DNA from: Lobulomyces angularis
Lineage: Eukaryota; Chytridiomycota; Chytridiomycetes; Lobulomycetales; Lobulomycetaceae
NCBI GenBank assembly: GCA_027604685.1
Contig: JADHYX010000343.1
Location: 688 to 24,225, forward strand
Direction of reading: 5' to 3'
DNA: 23,538 bases
In this document: piece after piece, positions 1 through 9,966 of the stretch
How the letters are laid out: every line of letters starts with the position of its first letter
Position numbering within the stretch: the first letter of the stretch is position 1
The notes under the pieces: generated by a model
The model's database searches: none
The model's input: only the letters and a program-made list of their open reading frames with translations
What the model was told of the DNA's origin: nothing
Program-made: the position numbers and the translations under genes

Positions 1-1526
1 AAAAAAAAAAATTTAAAAATAAAAAAAATTAAATAAAAAAATAAAAAATTTTTTTTTTACCCTGATGCAAAGTGAGAAGTATCGGGTGAAAATGATAAAG
101 ATAAAACCCAAGAAGAATGACCTGATAATGTTGCAATGCAATTTCTCTGGTTTCTATTTAATTTTTTTTTTTTTTTTTTTTATGTTAAAAAGATGCAATT
201 TCTTTTAATATTTTAAACTTACACATCATACATATTAATTCTTTTATCATCGCTAGCAGTTAAAAGAATTGATGAACTAGGAGAAAATACTAATGATCTC
301 ACTGCCATTGAATGACCTGGTAGTGATGCAAGTAATCTACTTGCTCCCACATCAAAAATATGAACTGATCCATTTTCACTACCAGTTGCCAAATATACAC
401 CATTTGGACTCTAAAAAAAATAGAAAAAAAAAAAATATATATTTTATTTTATTTTATTTTTTTTTAAAAATTGCCTAAAATTATTTATTTTTTTTTTTAT
501 TCTTACAAATGCTAAAGACATAACAAATTTTCCTTTTGTATCTAGTTCATTAATTTTATTAAATGTTTCAACGGACCAAATATTTACTTTTCCATTATGA
601 GACCCTGTTGCAATTATTCTACCATCAGGAGAAAACGCACAGGTCCATGCTTCAACTACCAAAAAAAAAAAAAAAAATTAAAATTTAAATTTAAGGCATG
701 AAAAAAAAAAGTAATAAAAATAAAAAATAAAAAATTCGTCACCTGGTCCAGTATCAATTGCTTTAATCAAAGCATGGGTATTCATATCCCAAATTCTCAA
801 CTGTGAATCTAAACTTGTCGAAGCCAATACTTTTTAAGCATTTTTTTTTTTTTAATTAAATTTTGTATCAATAAAAAAAAATTTAATTACTAACCTGTTC
901 CTGATTCAGATGTCTATTAAAAATGTAGGATTTTTTTTATTATATTTTAATTTTTTTTTTATTAAGCAAAAAAATAATTTTAAAATTAAAAAAAAAAAAA
1001 AGGTTTTTTTATTGTTACGTCAACTGAAACAACACCAAGTTGGTGACCTTCTAGTGTAGAGTGTAGGTTAAAGGAATCGGCGTGCCTATTTTTTTTTTTT
1101 TAAAAAAAATAAAATTTACACATTTAATAAATTATTTTAGAATATTTAATATTAAAATAAAATAAGACCAATTTTTTAAAGTTAAAAAGAAAATTAGAGG
1201 TTGATTTAAAAAATACCAAATTTTAATGGTTTCATCAACAGAAGCAGTTATAATTTTATTTGTTTTATTTGACCAAGCAACTGACCAAATTCCATCCATA
1301 TGAGCTATATAAGAAAAGAAACAAAAAAAAAAAAAAGAGTCAAAAAAATGAAAAAGTTTCCTGTAAAAAAATATACCATTTTTTATATGTTTTATTACTT
1401 GATACTTTGTTAAAAAAAAAAGATTTTTTATTAAAGAAAAAAAAAAAAAAAATTTTTTTATTAAAAATTAATTTCAAAGAAATATTTAAAAATTTTAATT
1501 ACCAATCCTCCTTGACCTAAACCCAT
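1..1526 (-). CDS. WDR61: WD40 protein WDR61/SKI8, 3' part outside window
   Basis: Beta-propeller adaptor of the Ski complex (cytoplasmic exosome cofactor) and, in many eukaryotes, of the Paf1 complex. Exons on the minus strand: 1304-1217, 1085-1019, 913-895, 829-743, 655-507, 410-223 and 153-61, all phase-consistent. The last donor is at 60-59, so the C-terminal exon or exons lie left of the window. The translation follows human WDR61 nearly codon for codon: [91 protein letters not shown] and [16 protein letters not shown]. Exon 913-895 is only 19 bases, yet it restores perfect alignment. The 5' end is uncertain. A 10-base first exon at 1526-1517 would give MGL joined to AHMDGIWSV, but its donor (GTCAAG) is weak. 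Identity is seen in the sequence; complex membership is family knowledge. Confidence 0.9.
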
Positions 1527-1686
1527 TGATCTTATTTTTTTATTAAATTTTTTAAAAAAAAAAAAAAAAAAAAAAATATTTTATTTTTAAATTCAAAAAA
1601 TTTTTGTTGAAGCGTCGCCCTAGCGCCCTTCTGCGCCTAGGAAGGAAAAAATTAAAACTCCGAAATCATTTTTTGTTACAACAAAA
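1527..1686. promoter_or_regulatory. Divergent promoter between WDR61 and the EF-hand/CAP-Gly gene
   Basis: About 160 bases separate the proposed WDR61 start on the minus strand from the ATG at 1687 on the plus strand. Most of it is A/T runs, but 1611-1645 is a conspicuous GC-rich patch with three GCGCC/CGCCC-like units (cgtCGCCC, GCGCCC, GCGCC), unlike any other spacer here. Such a patch between head-to-head genes suggests a shared core promoter. The bound factor is unknown. Confidence 0.45.
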
Positions 1687-2776
1687 ATGGGAGCAGGTGC
1701 TAGTGTGGAAGAGAGATACCCAAAGCATTTTTTACCATCAAAAGATATCTACTTTTTAACTCGGCAGTATTCACGTAAAGGATATCTATGATATAACTTA
1801 CTCTTTAAATGCTAATCTATTTTTTTTATTTTTATTTTTTTTTTTAAAAAGTTTCAATAGCTGAAGTGGAATATTGTCATGAAAGATACTTGCAATTTAA
1901 ATCACAAAAAGAAACGTTTAATTCCAAAGAAAATCATCAGCAGCAGCATCATTGGTGGAATAAAAGTGAAGAAAAAGTAAAAGTTACTTATGATTTCCAT
2001 GATAGTTTGTCTGAAATGTTGAAAGTAGATTGGCTTCTCTCGAGAGTTTTTAATTCAATTTTTTCTAATGAAACTGTTGAAAATATTACATTTAGCAATT
2101 TTTTAAAAGGCATTTTTTGGTGGAAAAATTTAAATAACAAACAAAAAATATCATGTATGAATGATTAAAAAAGAAAAAATAAAAAATAACATTTTGAATA
2201 TGTGTATCAGTTATCTTTAAGCTTCTTGATTACAACCAGGACGGTAAAATAACTGCATCCGATTTGACAGTATTTATTCAACAGATAGTACACTATCAGG
2301 TTGGATTAAAGAATATGGTTAAAAATTTTTTAATAAATAACGACTATTAAGTTTAAAGTAGGTGATAAAATTAAAATTCGTCATGACCCTAGACAAGGCA
2401 CGTTGATGTTTTTGGGGGAAACCAAATTCAGTGAAGGTATATGGGCAGGACTAGCGTTAGACAATCCAGGTATTTTTTTTAAATTAAAATATCAAATATT
2501 AAAGATCAATAAATTTCAATAGATGGAAAAAATAATGGTACAGTGCAAAATGTACGTTACTTTGAGTGCGAAGACCAACATGGAGTCTTTATACCCTTTT
2601 TAAATTTGGAAACGACGCAGCACTACAATATGGCTTTAGATATTATTTTGCAGTTTACTGGAAATAGTAAAAAGAATTTTATAACGGAGGAAATGTTTTT
2701 AAATTATTTAATTACTGATAACTGGTTAGAACGAATTTTCCAGCAGAATGTATTACCTACTGCATTAAAAGATTGA
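1687..2776 (+). CDS. EF-hand and CAP-Gly domain protein, probable N-myristoylation
   Basis: Five exons (1687-1774, 1852-2154, 2211-2299, 2352-2469, 2523-2776) encode 283 aa. The start MGAGAS fits the MGxxxS N-myristoylation pattern, as in calcineurin B or recoverin-type proteins. Residues about 30-160 are helical like the neuronal calcium sensor family. They end in a canonical EF-hand loop at residues 137-148 (D-Y-N-Q-D-G-K-I-T-A-S-D), with acidic or polar ligands at positions 1, 3, 5, 9 and 12. Residues about 161-225 form a CAP-Gly domain: GETKFSEGIWAGLALD, then GKNNG (family consensus GKNDG) at 201-205, and YFECEDQHGVFI. CAP-Gly domains bind EEY/F tails of tubulin and partners. The 58-residue tail is helical and not recognised. 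Inference: a calcium-responsive linker between membrane and microtubules. The splicing model is strong because every junction keeps phase. I know of no standard name for this combination. Confidence 0.85.
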
Positions 2777-3232
2777 AATTAGAGTTTAATAAAAATAAAA
2801 AAAAATAAAAAACAATTTTTTTTGGCATTTTGAAGTATTTTTTTTTCTTAATCCATGCAAAAACATTATATAATGAAGTATAAGAGAAAAATATTATATT
2901 TTAGCATATACCAAACACTTTTTTTTTATTTATATGAAGAATTTGTCTAACAGTAAAAAAAAAAAAAAATAAGTTACTTTTTTTTTGTTTTTATTTCCTT
3001 ATCAAACAAATTCTTCATAATTTGCTAACTTTTAAAGTAGGTTTATAAAAAACAATTTTTAATTCTTATAAAAATTGGGTTATAAAATTTATCAACTAAC
3101 AATGAAAGAAAAAACTGCTTTACAATCTTAAAAAAAAAAGATATATATCTAATGACTAAATAAGAAAAAATAATTCAAAATTATTCAAAAAGAATACTAA
3201 AGGTTTCCATTCTGTTTTAACCACAAAAAGCC
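2777..3232. other. Spacer between convergent genes
   Basis: This is the shared 3' flank of the EF-hand/CAP-Gly gene and the coiled-coil gene. It holds AATAAA-like signals just after the TGA at 2776, long A and T runs, and a 14-base inverted repeat listed separately. I see no coding potential on either strand. Confidence 0.6.
2933..3019. repeat. 14-base perfect inverted repeat with A/T loop
   Basis: The left arm 2933-2946 (TATGAAGAATTTGT) is the exact reverse complement of 3006-3019. The 59-base spacer holds a run of about 15 A and later T runs that could pair and extend the hairpin. Its place between two converging 3' ends suggests a role in 3' end formation, or a decayed element end. Function is inference. 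Confidence 0.6.
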
Positions 3233-4363
3233 TTAATCTTTTATCAACGAAACTGGGTCTCCCATAAAAGTTGTTTCATCATTGTCAAATACTGTTGGAT
3301 TTTTGAGAAAGTTTAATTCCCCACTTTTCCTTGTATTAAAACTTCCACTTTTTGTTGAAAGCGCTTTCTCTAAATTGGCTAAACTTTTAACTTTTGTTGA
3401 CGAGGAGAGTCTATTGTCATTTATGAAGTCATACTTTTGCTCTAAAGGAAATTTATGTCTTTTCTATGTAAGTAAAATAGGAAAAAAAAAAGTTAGTTAA
3501 TGAAATGTCTTGGATTAATCGGTACATCACGTCCTTTTTGCTTAAATCCGCTTAATCTGACAATCTCTTCTTCCAGTTTGTGCACCAAGAATTGATATGC
3601 CTAGTGAATTAGTTGTTTTACTAAAGAATAAATCTATTAAATTACCTCAGCTTGCTTATTTAAAAGCCTTTTAGTTTTTTTGTCTCCTATAAGATTTTCC
3701 CTCTTTCTAATATCACTCAAATTCTATCAATGCAAAAAGCAATATTGCATTAGTAATTTCCTTCTTTATTTTTTTTTTTTTTTTAATAAATAATAGTTTT
3801 ACCTTTGCAATTAAGCTTTCTTCAAGTTTCATTTCTTTAATAGTGTTTAAACAAACTTTTTCATTTTCCTTCAAAACTTCAACCTCTAAGGCTAAGGTTT
3901 TCGATATTGATTTTAAAGTACCACTCTTTTTTGAAGTAGGTTTAACTTTTAACTGACTTGATCTATTGTTATGTAAAAGACTATTTGCGTTTGATATCGT
4001 TGATATCCTGGGTTTTTTTACTTCTAATACACTAGGAGCTTCGTTGGGTTGAAAATTATGTTGTATATCGTCCTTGATTGTGCTAGAGTTTGTAACATCT
4101 GTACTCTCTTCATTACTTTCAATAAAAGTTTGCTCAACTGGACTACTTTCCAAATGTGGCAAAGTTTCTTTATTATCTGACTCTTCAAAATCGTTGTGAT
4201 AATCCAAATCTTCGTTTTGCGAAATATTGCTGTCATGTACTGTATCAAATTCATTCTTATCCGTATAATTTACGTCGGCTTTAGTTTCATTGATACCATC
4301 ATCAGTGTCAAAGTCGTCAATAAAATCAATAGTGTTTTCTTCACTATTTTCTAATGAACTCAT
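3233..4363 (-). CDS. Acidic coiled-coil protein, unknown
   Basis: Four exons on the minus strand (4363-3803, 3723-3646, 3600-3526, 3463-3233) give 314 aa ending at TAA 3235-3233. Residues 1-110 are very acidic and disordered (repeated D, E, N; for example DFIDDFDTDDG). Residues about 110-150 are basic and Ser/Thr-rich. Residues about 150-215 are a heptad-like Lys/Glu/Leu-rich coiled coil (LEVEVLKENEK, RKRENLIGDKK, LVHKLEEEI). The tail is Ser/Lys-rich and ends in FMGDPVSLIKD. The third exon could instead read through to a TAA at 3495-3493. However, 3525-3464 has a donor GTACCG, a branch-like TTAACTAAC, a pyrimidine tract and ACATAG, and splicing it opens 76 more codons in frame. No family was recognised; a ciliary or centrosomal role would be a guess from composition. 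Confidence 0.75.
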
Positions 4364-4884
4364 TATAAAATTTAAATGTAAATAAAATTATGTATTTAAA
4401 ATAAAAAAAAAATAAAAAATAAAATTTAAAACCAACTAATTAATTTTTAATTGGTTGAATTTTTTTTTTTTTTTTTTTTTGTTAAAGTATCAGAGAAATA
4501 ATTGGTTGCAGAAACAAATATATATATATTAAAAATTTTTTTTTTTTTATTAAATAAATCAATTGATAATTCAAAAAAAATATAATTAAAGCACTTAAAC
4601 ATTAATTTTAAAAAAAATATAATGAGGTAAAGGAGGGAAAAGCCAGAGAACTGATGATATACAGTTTTAATTAAAAACTGGCAAATATTCATGTTAGTTT
4701 TTATTCTTTTGATAATTTGTTACTGACAATCTGGATCCATAAGGATTTTAAAAAGTATTTTATTTTATTTCATTTTTGCAATATGCCAATCAAAAAAAAA
4801 ATAAAAATTTTTTTTCTTTCATAAAATAAAAAATAAAATAATAAATTACAATTTTCTAAATAAAAAAAAAATTTTTTTTCTCTT
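4364..4884. other. Intergenic, promoter of the coiled-coil gene
   Basis: Between two minus-strand genes. It is almost entirely A/T with runs of A and T (a run of about 21 T near 4460-4480) and a TATATATATA tract near 4519-4529. Short open frames here are homopolymer translations (KKKKK, FFF). Nothing coding or structured is supported. Confidence 0.55.
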
Positions 4885-6902
4885 TTATTTGCAGTTTCCT
4901 CTTTTAATTTTTTTTTTTTTTGAAACAGTCAATTTTTTTACTTTTTTTCTATTTAATTTTTGAATTAGTTGCGTGTCAAAGTTGGTGCGATTTTTTACAT
5001 AGCTGGGTTTTTCTTGAGTCCATTCGTCACTGGCGATCAGATTTTCTTTTAAACTAAAAAAATTTATTTTTTTTAATTCAGCACAAATTGTTTGAGGAAC
5101 ATTGTATTTTCTTTTTAATGGTTTTCGCTTCCGTGAAATTCTTCCTATTGATTCGCTTCCTTTTACTCCCTCTGCTGCTACAGCATACATTTTATCGCTA
5201 TCCTTTGAAACTTGAAATAATGACTCTAATGATGGGTTGAATGATTGAGTGCAATGATTCGACAGCAAGTCAAAATCTGATTCTCCTTCGGTACTCTGCA
5301 TATCAGTATAGGATACTGTAAAAGATTTGGTGGAATTATCATCATTTAAAGAAGTAAAAAAATCTATTTGTGCCTGTTTTAGTGAATTTTTACCTAAAAA
5401 AATATTTTTAAAAAAAAAATAAAATTTTTTTTAATAAAACCATTATTTTCAGCTTCTGCATCAAAGTCGCCCAATTTCTCTTCGTTAAAAAAGCGAATCG
5501 AAGTGGAACTCAACTGTTTGACTTTTCTCTTTTTTTTACAGGCAGCAGTAGGATATTTCTTTTTTTGGCAAACTTTTGATTTTTTGATTAAATTATTTTT
5601 ACATGTAGTCTTTTCGATGACGGTATTACAAACATCCTCCTTGTTAACTAACTCAATATCATCTTCAAGTTGCAGTGGCAAGATTCTTGTTAAGCAATCT
5701 GCTGATTTTACTCTCACTTCTTCATTTCTATTTTTAATAATCTGTAAAGGAGGTAACGCATCAGTTGTTTCAAAACTTTTTACATCAGGAGGCATTATAT
5801 CAAGATCTTGTAATTCACTTGTTAACCTTTCTAACGTGTCTGCAGAATAAAATTTATTTGAATGTGTTGATAAATCAGATAGTTTATTTTCCAGAGCTGG
5901 TATATTTTTTTCTTTATTTTGTTGAGAAAGGATCTTTTTAATTAATGTTGGTGGTTCTAACTCTTCAGAAGAAACACTTAAATTGTTGTTGCTGATTTTT
6001 TTGGTTTTTGTTGTTTTTAATTCTCTATTTTCATAACGAACAGTAGCGTATTCTAATCTCTCCATTTCCAACACCAAAGTAAAAAAAGCATCATTTGAGG
6101 AAATTTTTCCTCCTTTTAGTGCATTTGACTTAAACTTGTTATATGAACACAAAGGATCTGGAAACAAATAATTGTCGCTTTCTACAATTTTTTTTTCATA
6201 ATTTTGTAGTATTGAATAATCATTGAGAGTTATACCACTTCCTTTTTTTTGTGGTTTTGGTTGCACATCCTTAATTATACTGGTGCTTTTTTTAGTATTT
6301 CCATTTATTTTTAAAGAAATATTTGATTCAATATTCGAGATTTTACTTTCAACATTTTTATTAACTTTGTAGTTAATTAAAGGCATGTCGATAGTTATGG
6401 GGGGTGTCACCACTGATGATGTTGCAGATTTAATAGATTTTTTTATTCCAAGATCCGAATTCTTTGGAGGAGTACGACTTTTTTGAGTTGGTATTATTGG
6501 GGGTGTAGTTTCTTGTTGCTCTTTTTTCAAAAGTGCTACTTCAACAGTTTCATTTAAGCTTTTTTTAGTTTCAGCAGAAAAAGAAGTTTGGCGTGCAGGT
6601 CTCTTTTTCATCAACGATTTAATTGTGGATTTCGGCCTGTTACCTAATTTCAAATTTATTGCATTATTGTAAGCACTTGAGACTGGGCGATTGGTTAAAA
6701 GGTCTTTTGATGGATCTGAGTATTTATGAATTTGTGAAAATGTATCCATAAACCAAATTATATCATCAGATTCATAAAGATTAGGATCAGAATGTAATCT
6801 TCCGTATTTTGTAGGAGGAGTTGAGTTTCTGAAGTTATGTATTACTTTTGTATTAAATAATGGTGATTCTCGTCGAGGCAATCCTATAAACAGCTCATTC
6901 AT
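4885..6902 (-). CDS. Basic low-complexity protein of 656 aa, unknown
   Basis: Two exons: 6902-5441 and 5393-4885, joined through a short A/T-rich intron (GTTTTA...TTTTAG) that splits a Gly codon, so that AENNG joins KNSLKQAQIDFF. The protein is rich in Ser, Lys, Asn and Thr. The N-terminus has a compact aromatic block (residues about 25-65, DPNLYESDDIIWFMDTFS). The middle has Pro/Thr-rich patches (TTPPIIPTQKS). A more ordered stretch lies around residues 235-300 (SSNDAFFTLVLEMERLEYATV, likely helical). Lysine-rich clusters such as KKKYPTAACKKKRKVK and RKRKPLKRK resemble nuclear localisation signals. No signal peptide or membrane segment is seen. I do not recognise the family. Length and regular codon use over about 2 kb argue for a real gene; nuclear location is inference. 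Confidence 0.8.
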
Positions 6903-7371
6903 TAAGAGATGTATAATTTTTTTAAGGTTTTTTTAAACTTTTTTTAGATTTTTTTTGTTTTTTCTATTTATTTTTTTTTTTAGGTACTGTTTGAAGTATA
7001 TTTTTTTAGGAGATTTGCAAGTTTTTTTTTTTTTTTTTTTTTTGATTGGGTTACTTAAACTTATAAAACTTACATACAAAAAAAAAAAAAAAACATGTTT
7101 TAATGTTTTATTATTTTTACACAATTCTAATGATGTTTAAATAAACCTATTTTGGTTAAATAAGTCGTCGATTATAAAGTGGAGTTTATAAAAATAGTTG
7201 GAACCTTTTGTTTTAATTTTTAAAATACATTTTTTTTAAATACTTCATTTAGCAATATTAAATTACAAAAAAAAAAAAAAAAATTTATAATAACAGAGGT
7301 AAAATATTTTTGAATATAAAGATTAATAAATTTATTTTAAAAATTTCTAATTTTTCTTAACAATGGAAATA
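6903..7371. other. Intergenic between unknown gene and URC4-like gene
   Basis: Promoter side of the 656-aa gene and 3' flank of the URC4-like gene, both on the minus strand. It contains several long T or A runs (near 7021-7043 and 7080-7093). Open frames on both strands here are poly-Lys or poly-Phe shadows of those runs. No conserved coding or RNA structure was seen. Confidence 0.55.
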
Positions 7372-9028
7372 TCAAAAAACAGTTCCATCCGAAATAATAT
7401 CGATTGGAGGAGATTTTGTGTCAGGTCTTAATTTGGCAGCAATTTCTCTTCCTAATTTCCAACTTCCCGCTTCTAAAACCTTAACTAAAGGTAAATCTTT
7501 CTCAGACATGTTTAATCTAGATCTGACTTCTTTTCCTACTATATCTAATAAAGCTACAGTTAAACCTCTCCATTCCACTATAGTATCATCAAATACTAAT
7601 TATTTTTATTAATTTATGTTAAAGAATAAAAAAATGATTAAAAAAATGAATTGAAATATACCTTCAAATTTTGGAGTAGTCCCTGCGGGAAATTTGGATT
7701 TAACCTGGTCTTTTAAGCTTAATACACCGTAATCTACAAATAGTCCACCGTTTCTATACTCCGCTGTTTTCATTGTTTTTTTATTTAGCATTAAAAATTT
7801 TCTCGGACATACCCAATCCTGTCATATCTTCAGTTCCTGTAAAGTGAATTCCACTTAGTGCTAATGGTTCCAATAAACTGTAGGTTAACCATTGAGACAA
7901 CTTATGAAAAGCTACTAAATTCTCATCATCACCTTTTAATTCCTCCGGACTTAATTTTTCTTTTGTATGAATGAGTTTCATTGCTTTGGTTGGCCACACG
8001 TCACCCTATTAAAATTAAATTCAAATTTAGTCGATTATACTGTACCAAACTAATGCCATCAATTTTGGTTCTAGTAGCTGGCCATACACCACTAAACCCT
8101 TCTACTACAACTTCCCACAAGCAGTGCAGAGGTATAGTGTGCCCACTTTGATTCTTAACTGTATCTTTATGAGTTAAAAGGAAGTCTAATAAGTTGCCAG
8201 GTCTAGGATTATCTGATCCAAAATACTTGGGATTATTTTCTAAAACTTTGCCTAAATTTTGTAGCAATTTACACCTTCCTTCGACTCCAACTAAAGGATT
8301 ATCAGATGATACCTGAAATGCAGTTTCTAAACCCTTTACCGTAATATTTTTTAAACCATTACTGTCACATTGAAATGGTTTTGATGAAAAACCTCCTTCG
8401 TTAAACCTAATAAATAAAATTGTAGTATTAATAAAACAATTTATCTAAGCGAAATTACCACACTAAAGAGGCAATGCCTAATCCTTCTGAGCGATTATAC
8501 ACAGTCCCACCCTCATGTTTAGCCTAGATAATAAATTAACATTTTGTAATAAAAAAAAATTAAATACTGTATATTTCCACTGTGGACCAGCACCAGCATC
8601 CAATAACACGGAAACAACAGATAGATCCAATAGTCTTCTAAGTATTTCTTTTTCATCAATGTGCAAGTCATTTCTCCAGTGTCCCGTAAGATCTTGAATT
8701 CGCGTACTACATGCTTCTAATATACCTGGATTAGGCGTTCCAGCGATAGGTTTTGCTTCAAAGTGCCTCCAACGGGAATGCTTTGAAAAAGAAAAAAATT
8801 TAAAATTAAAAAAAATTAAATAGAAATAATTGCTAAGTTTACCATAGGAATATCCTTAGGGCTTTTGTAATCTCTTTCAATTAGTTTAATAATATCATCG
8901 ATCACATTTGGTAATTTCTCCAAGTGTACTTCAAAACTTTGCAGATGGTTTGGATATTTAAGCAAAAGAGATGTTCGCTGCCTAACAGCCTTTAAGGATT
9001 TAAAAAATTTGACTTGCTCAACTGTCAT
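7372..9028 (-). CDS. URC4: URC4-like uracil catabolism protein (DUF1688)
   Basis: Seven exons (9028-8843, 8780-8568, 8523-8459, 8406-8046, 8005-7813, 7763-7662, 7595-7372) give 447 aa, a usual length for DUF1688. Family hallmarks run from end to end: IPMHSRWRHFEA near residues 60-71, SVVSVLLDAGAGPQWKYT, HEGGTVYNRSEGLGIASLVW, FNEGGFSSKPFQCD, PRPGNLLDFLL, IPLHCLWEVVVEGFSGVWP, GDVWPTKAM, AEYRNGGLFVDYGVL, DDTIVEWRGLTVALLD and the C-terminal AGSWKLGREIAAKLRP...ISDGTVF. In yeasts URC4 is needed to use uracil as nitrogen source; the biochemical step is not settled. The intron 7812-7764 is only 49 bases. The start is the first Met, close to the family N-terminus; no signal peptide. A TTGGGCC motif pair lies 55-86 bases upstream. 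Confidence 0.93.
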
Positions 9029-9966
9029 TGTTAATAATTTATTAAAATTTTTTTGTATCTAAAGTTTTGTTTTAAGGAATTTTTGGGCCAATACCCCAAG
9101 ATGTGGCTTGGGCCGGGGATTAATTTTATCAAAATTCCATTTAAATTTAAACATTATTTAAGCTATATTGTTTTAAAATATTAAAATTTTGAGTATTTGA
9201 AAGTGAATTTATAAATACCAGAATATTTTTTTATTTGATGCAAGCGGACCTAAATTTGCCTAATCCTACATGTTTGCTTTAACAATTTCAGAATTTCACA
9301 GTTACCTGAATTATCAAGGTCAGTGAGTTACGAGGTATGTATAGAGGTATTTTCCTTTACTTTTTTTAAAACTAAAAATTTGTGGATAAGGAGCTTAAAA
9401 TAGTAGCGAATGTTAAAAAATGGGTAAATGCATAGAGTTCGAGTTATGAAATAAACTAAAATTGATTAGGCTACTACGAACTTCTTTTTAAGACCTTTAA
9501 AGTGAATATTGATAATTAAATTTTTTCATTCTTTTTGGCAACTAAAAAAACCAGTTATGATCAATTTTTAATTTTCCATTAAAGAAAGTTGTATCTACTA
9601 TAAAAAACAGGTTTAATCTGCTTTACGAACATCGACCCAAAGTTCATTACTCATCCTTTAAAAGCTATTTTCTTTTTTTATATTAACGGTGTAAACTTTT
9701 ATTTCCCATTCTAATTAGAACTACAAAATTAGAAGAAAACAATTAAGGAAAAAAAGAAAGGTTGAAACAACATACTTCACACATTTGAACTCATTCTTTA
9801 TCAATTTATCATGTAAATTCTTTAAACTTAAATTTTAATTGCCAAGAGTTTTGCCAGGAGGAGTAGAATACAATTACTGAGAATTTGTTCTGTGAAGGAG
9901 ACTTCGCGAAATTTATAATTTTAGATAAGAACAAAGAAACACTAACCTTTTTCAAAAAGTAACGGC
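9029..9966. other. Divergent intergenic region, URC4-like and DGAT2-type genes
   Basis: About 940 bases between head-to-head genes, with fewer long homopolymers than other spacers. The first 100 bases hold the TTGGGCC pair. The rest has only short open frames, such as 13 codons from an ATG near 9270. I recognise no coding relic or RNA gene. Confidence 0.5.
9083..9114. promoter_or_regulatory. TTGGGCC motif pair upstream of URC4-like gene
   Basis: TTGGGCC occurs at 9083-9089 (context ttttgggCCAATac, which also contains a CCAAT box) and at 9108-9114 (context ggcttgggccgggg). They lie 55-86 bases upstream of the URC4-like ATG, in very A/T-rich DNA. The same heptamer pair is found upstream of the ALDH6A1-type gene. 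Likely a transcription factor site; the factor is unknown. Confidence 0.45.

Noticed and set aside
1377..1526. Extra exon of WDR61 after the acceptor near 1362
   Set aside because: Its reading meets a stop at once (TTTTTTTGA) and has no WD40 similarity.
3282..3500. 72-codon open frame on the plus strand
   Set aside because: It overlaps the antisense of the coiled-coil gene's last exon, which has better splice support and composition.
4447..4692. 81-codon minus-strand frame between two genes
   Set aside because: Composed of Phe/Ile/Lys from homopolymer runs; no conserved segment and no splice context.
5503..5850. 115-codon open frame on the plus strand
   Set aside because: Antisense shadow of the 656-aa gene, with no conserved motif.
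6933..7140. Overlapping plus and minus frames rich in Phe or Lys
   Set aside because: Translations of the same A/T runs on opposite strands.
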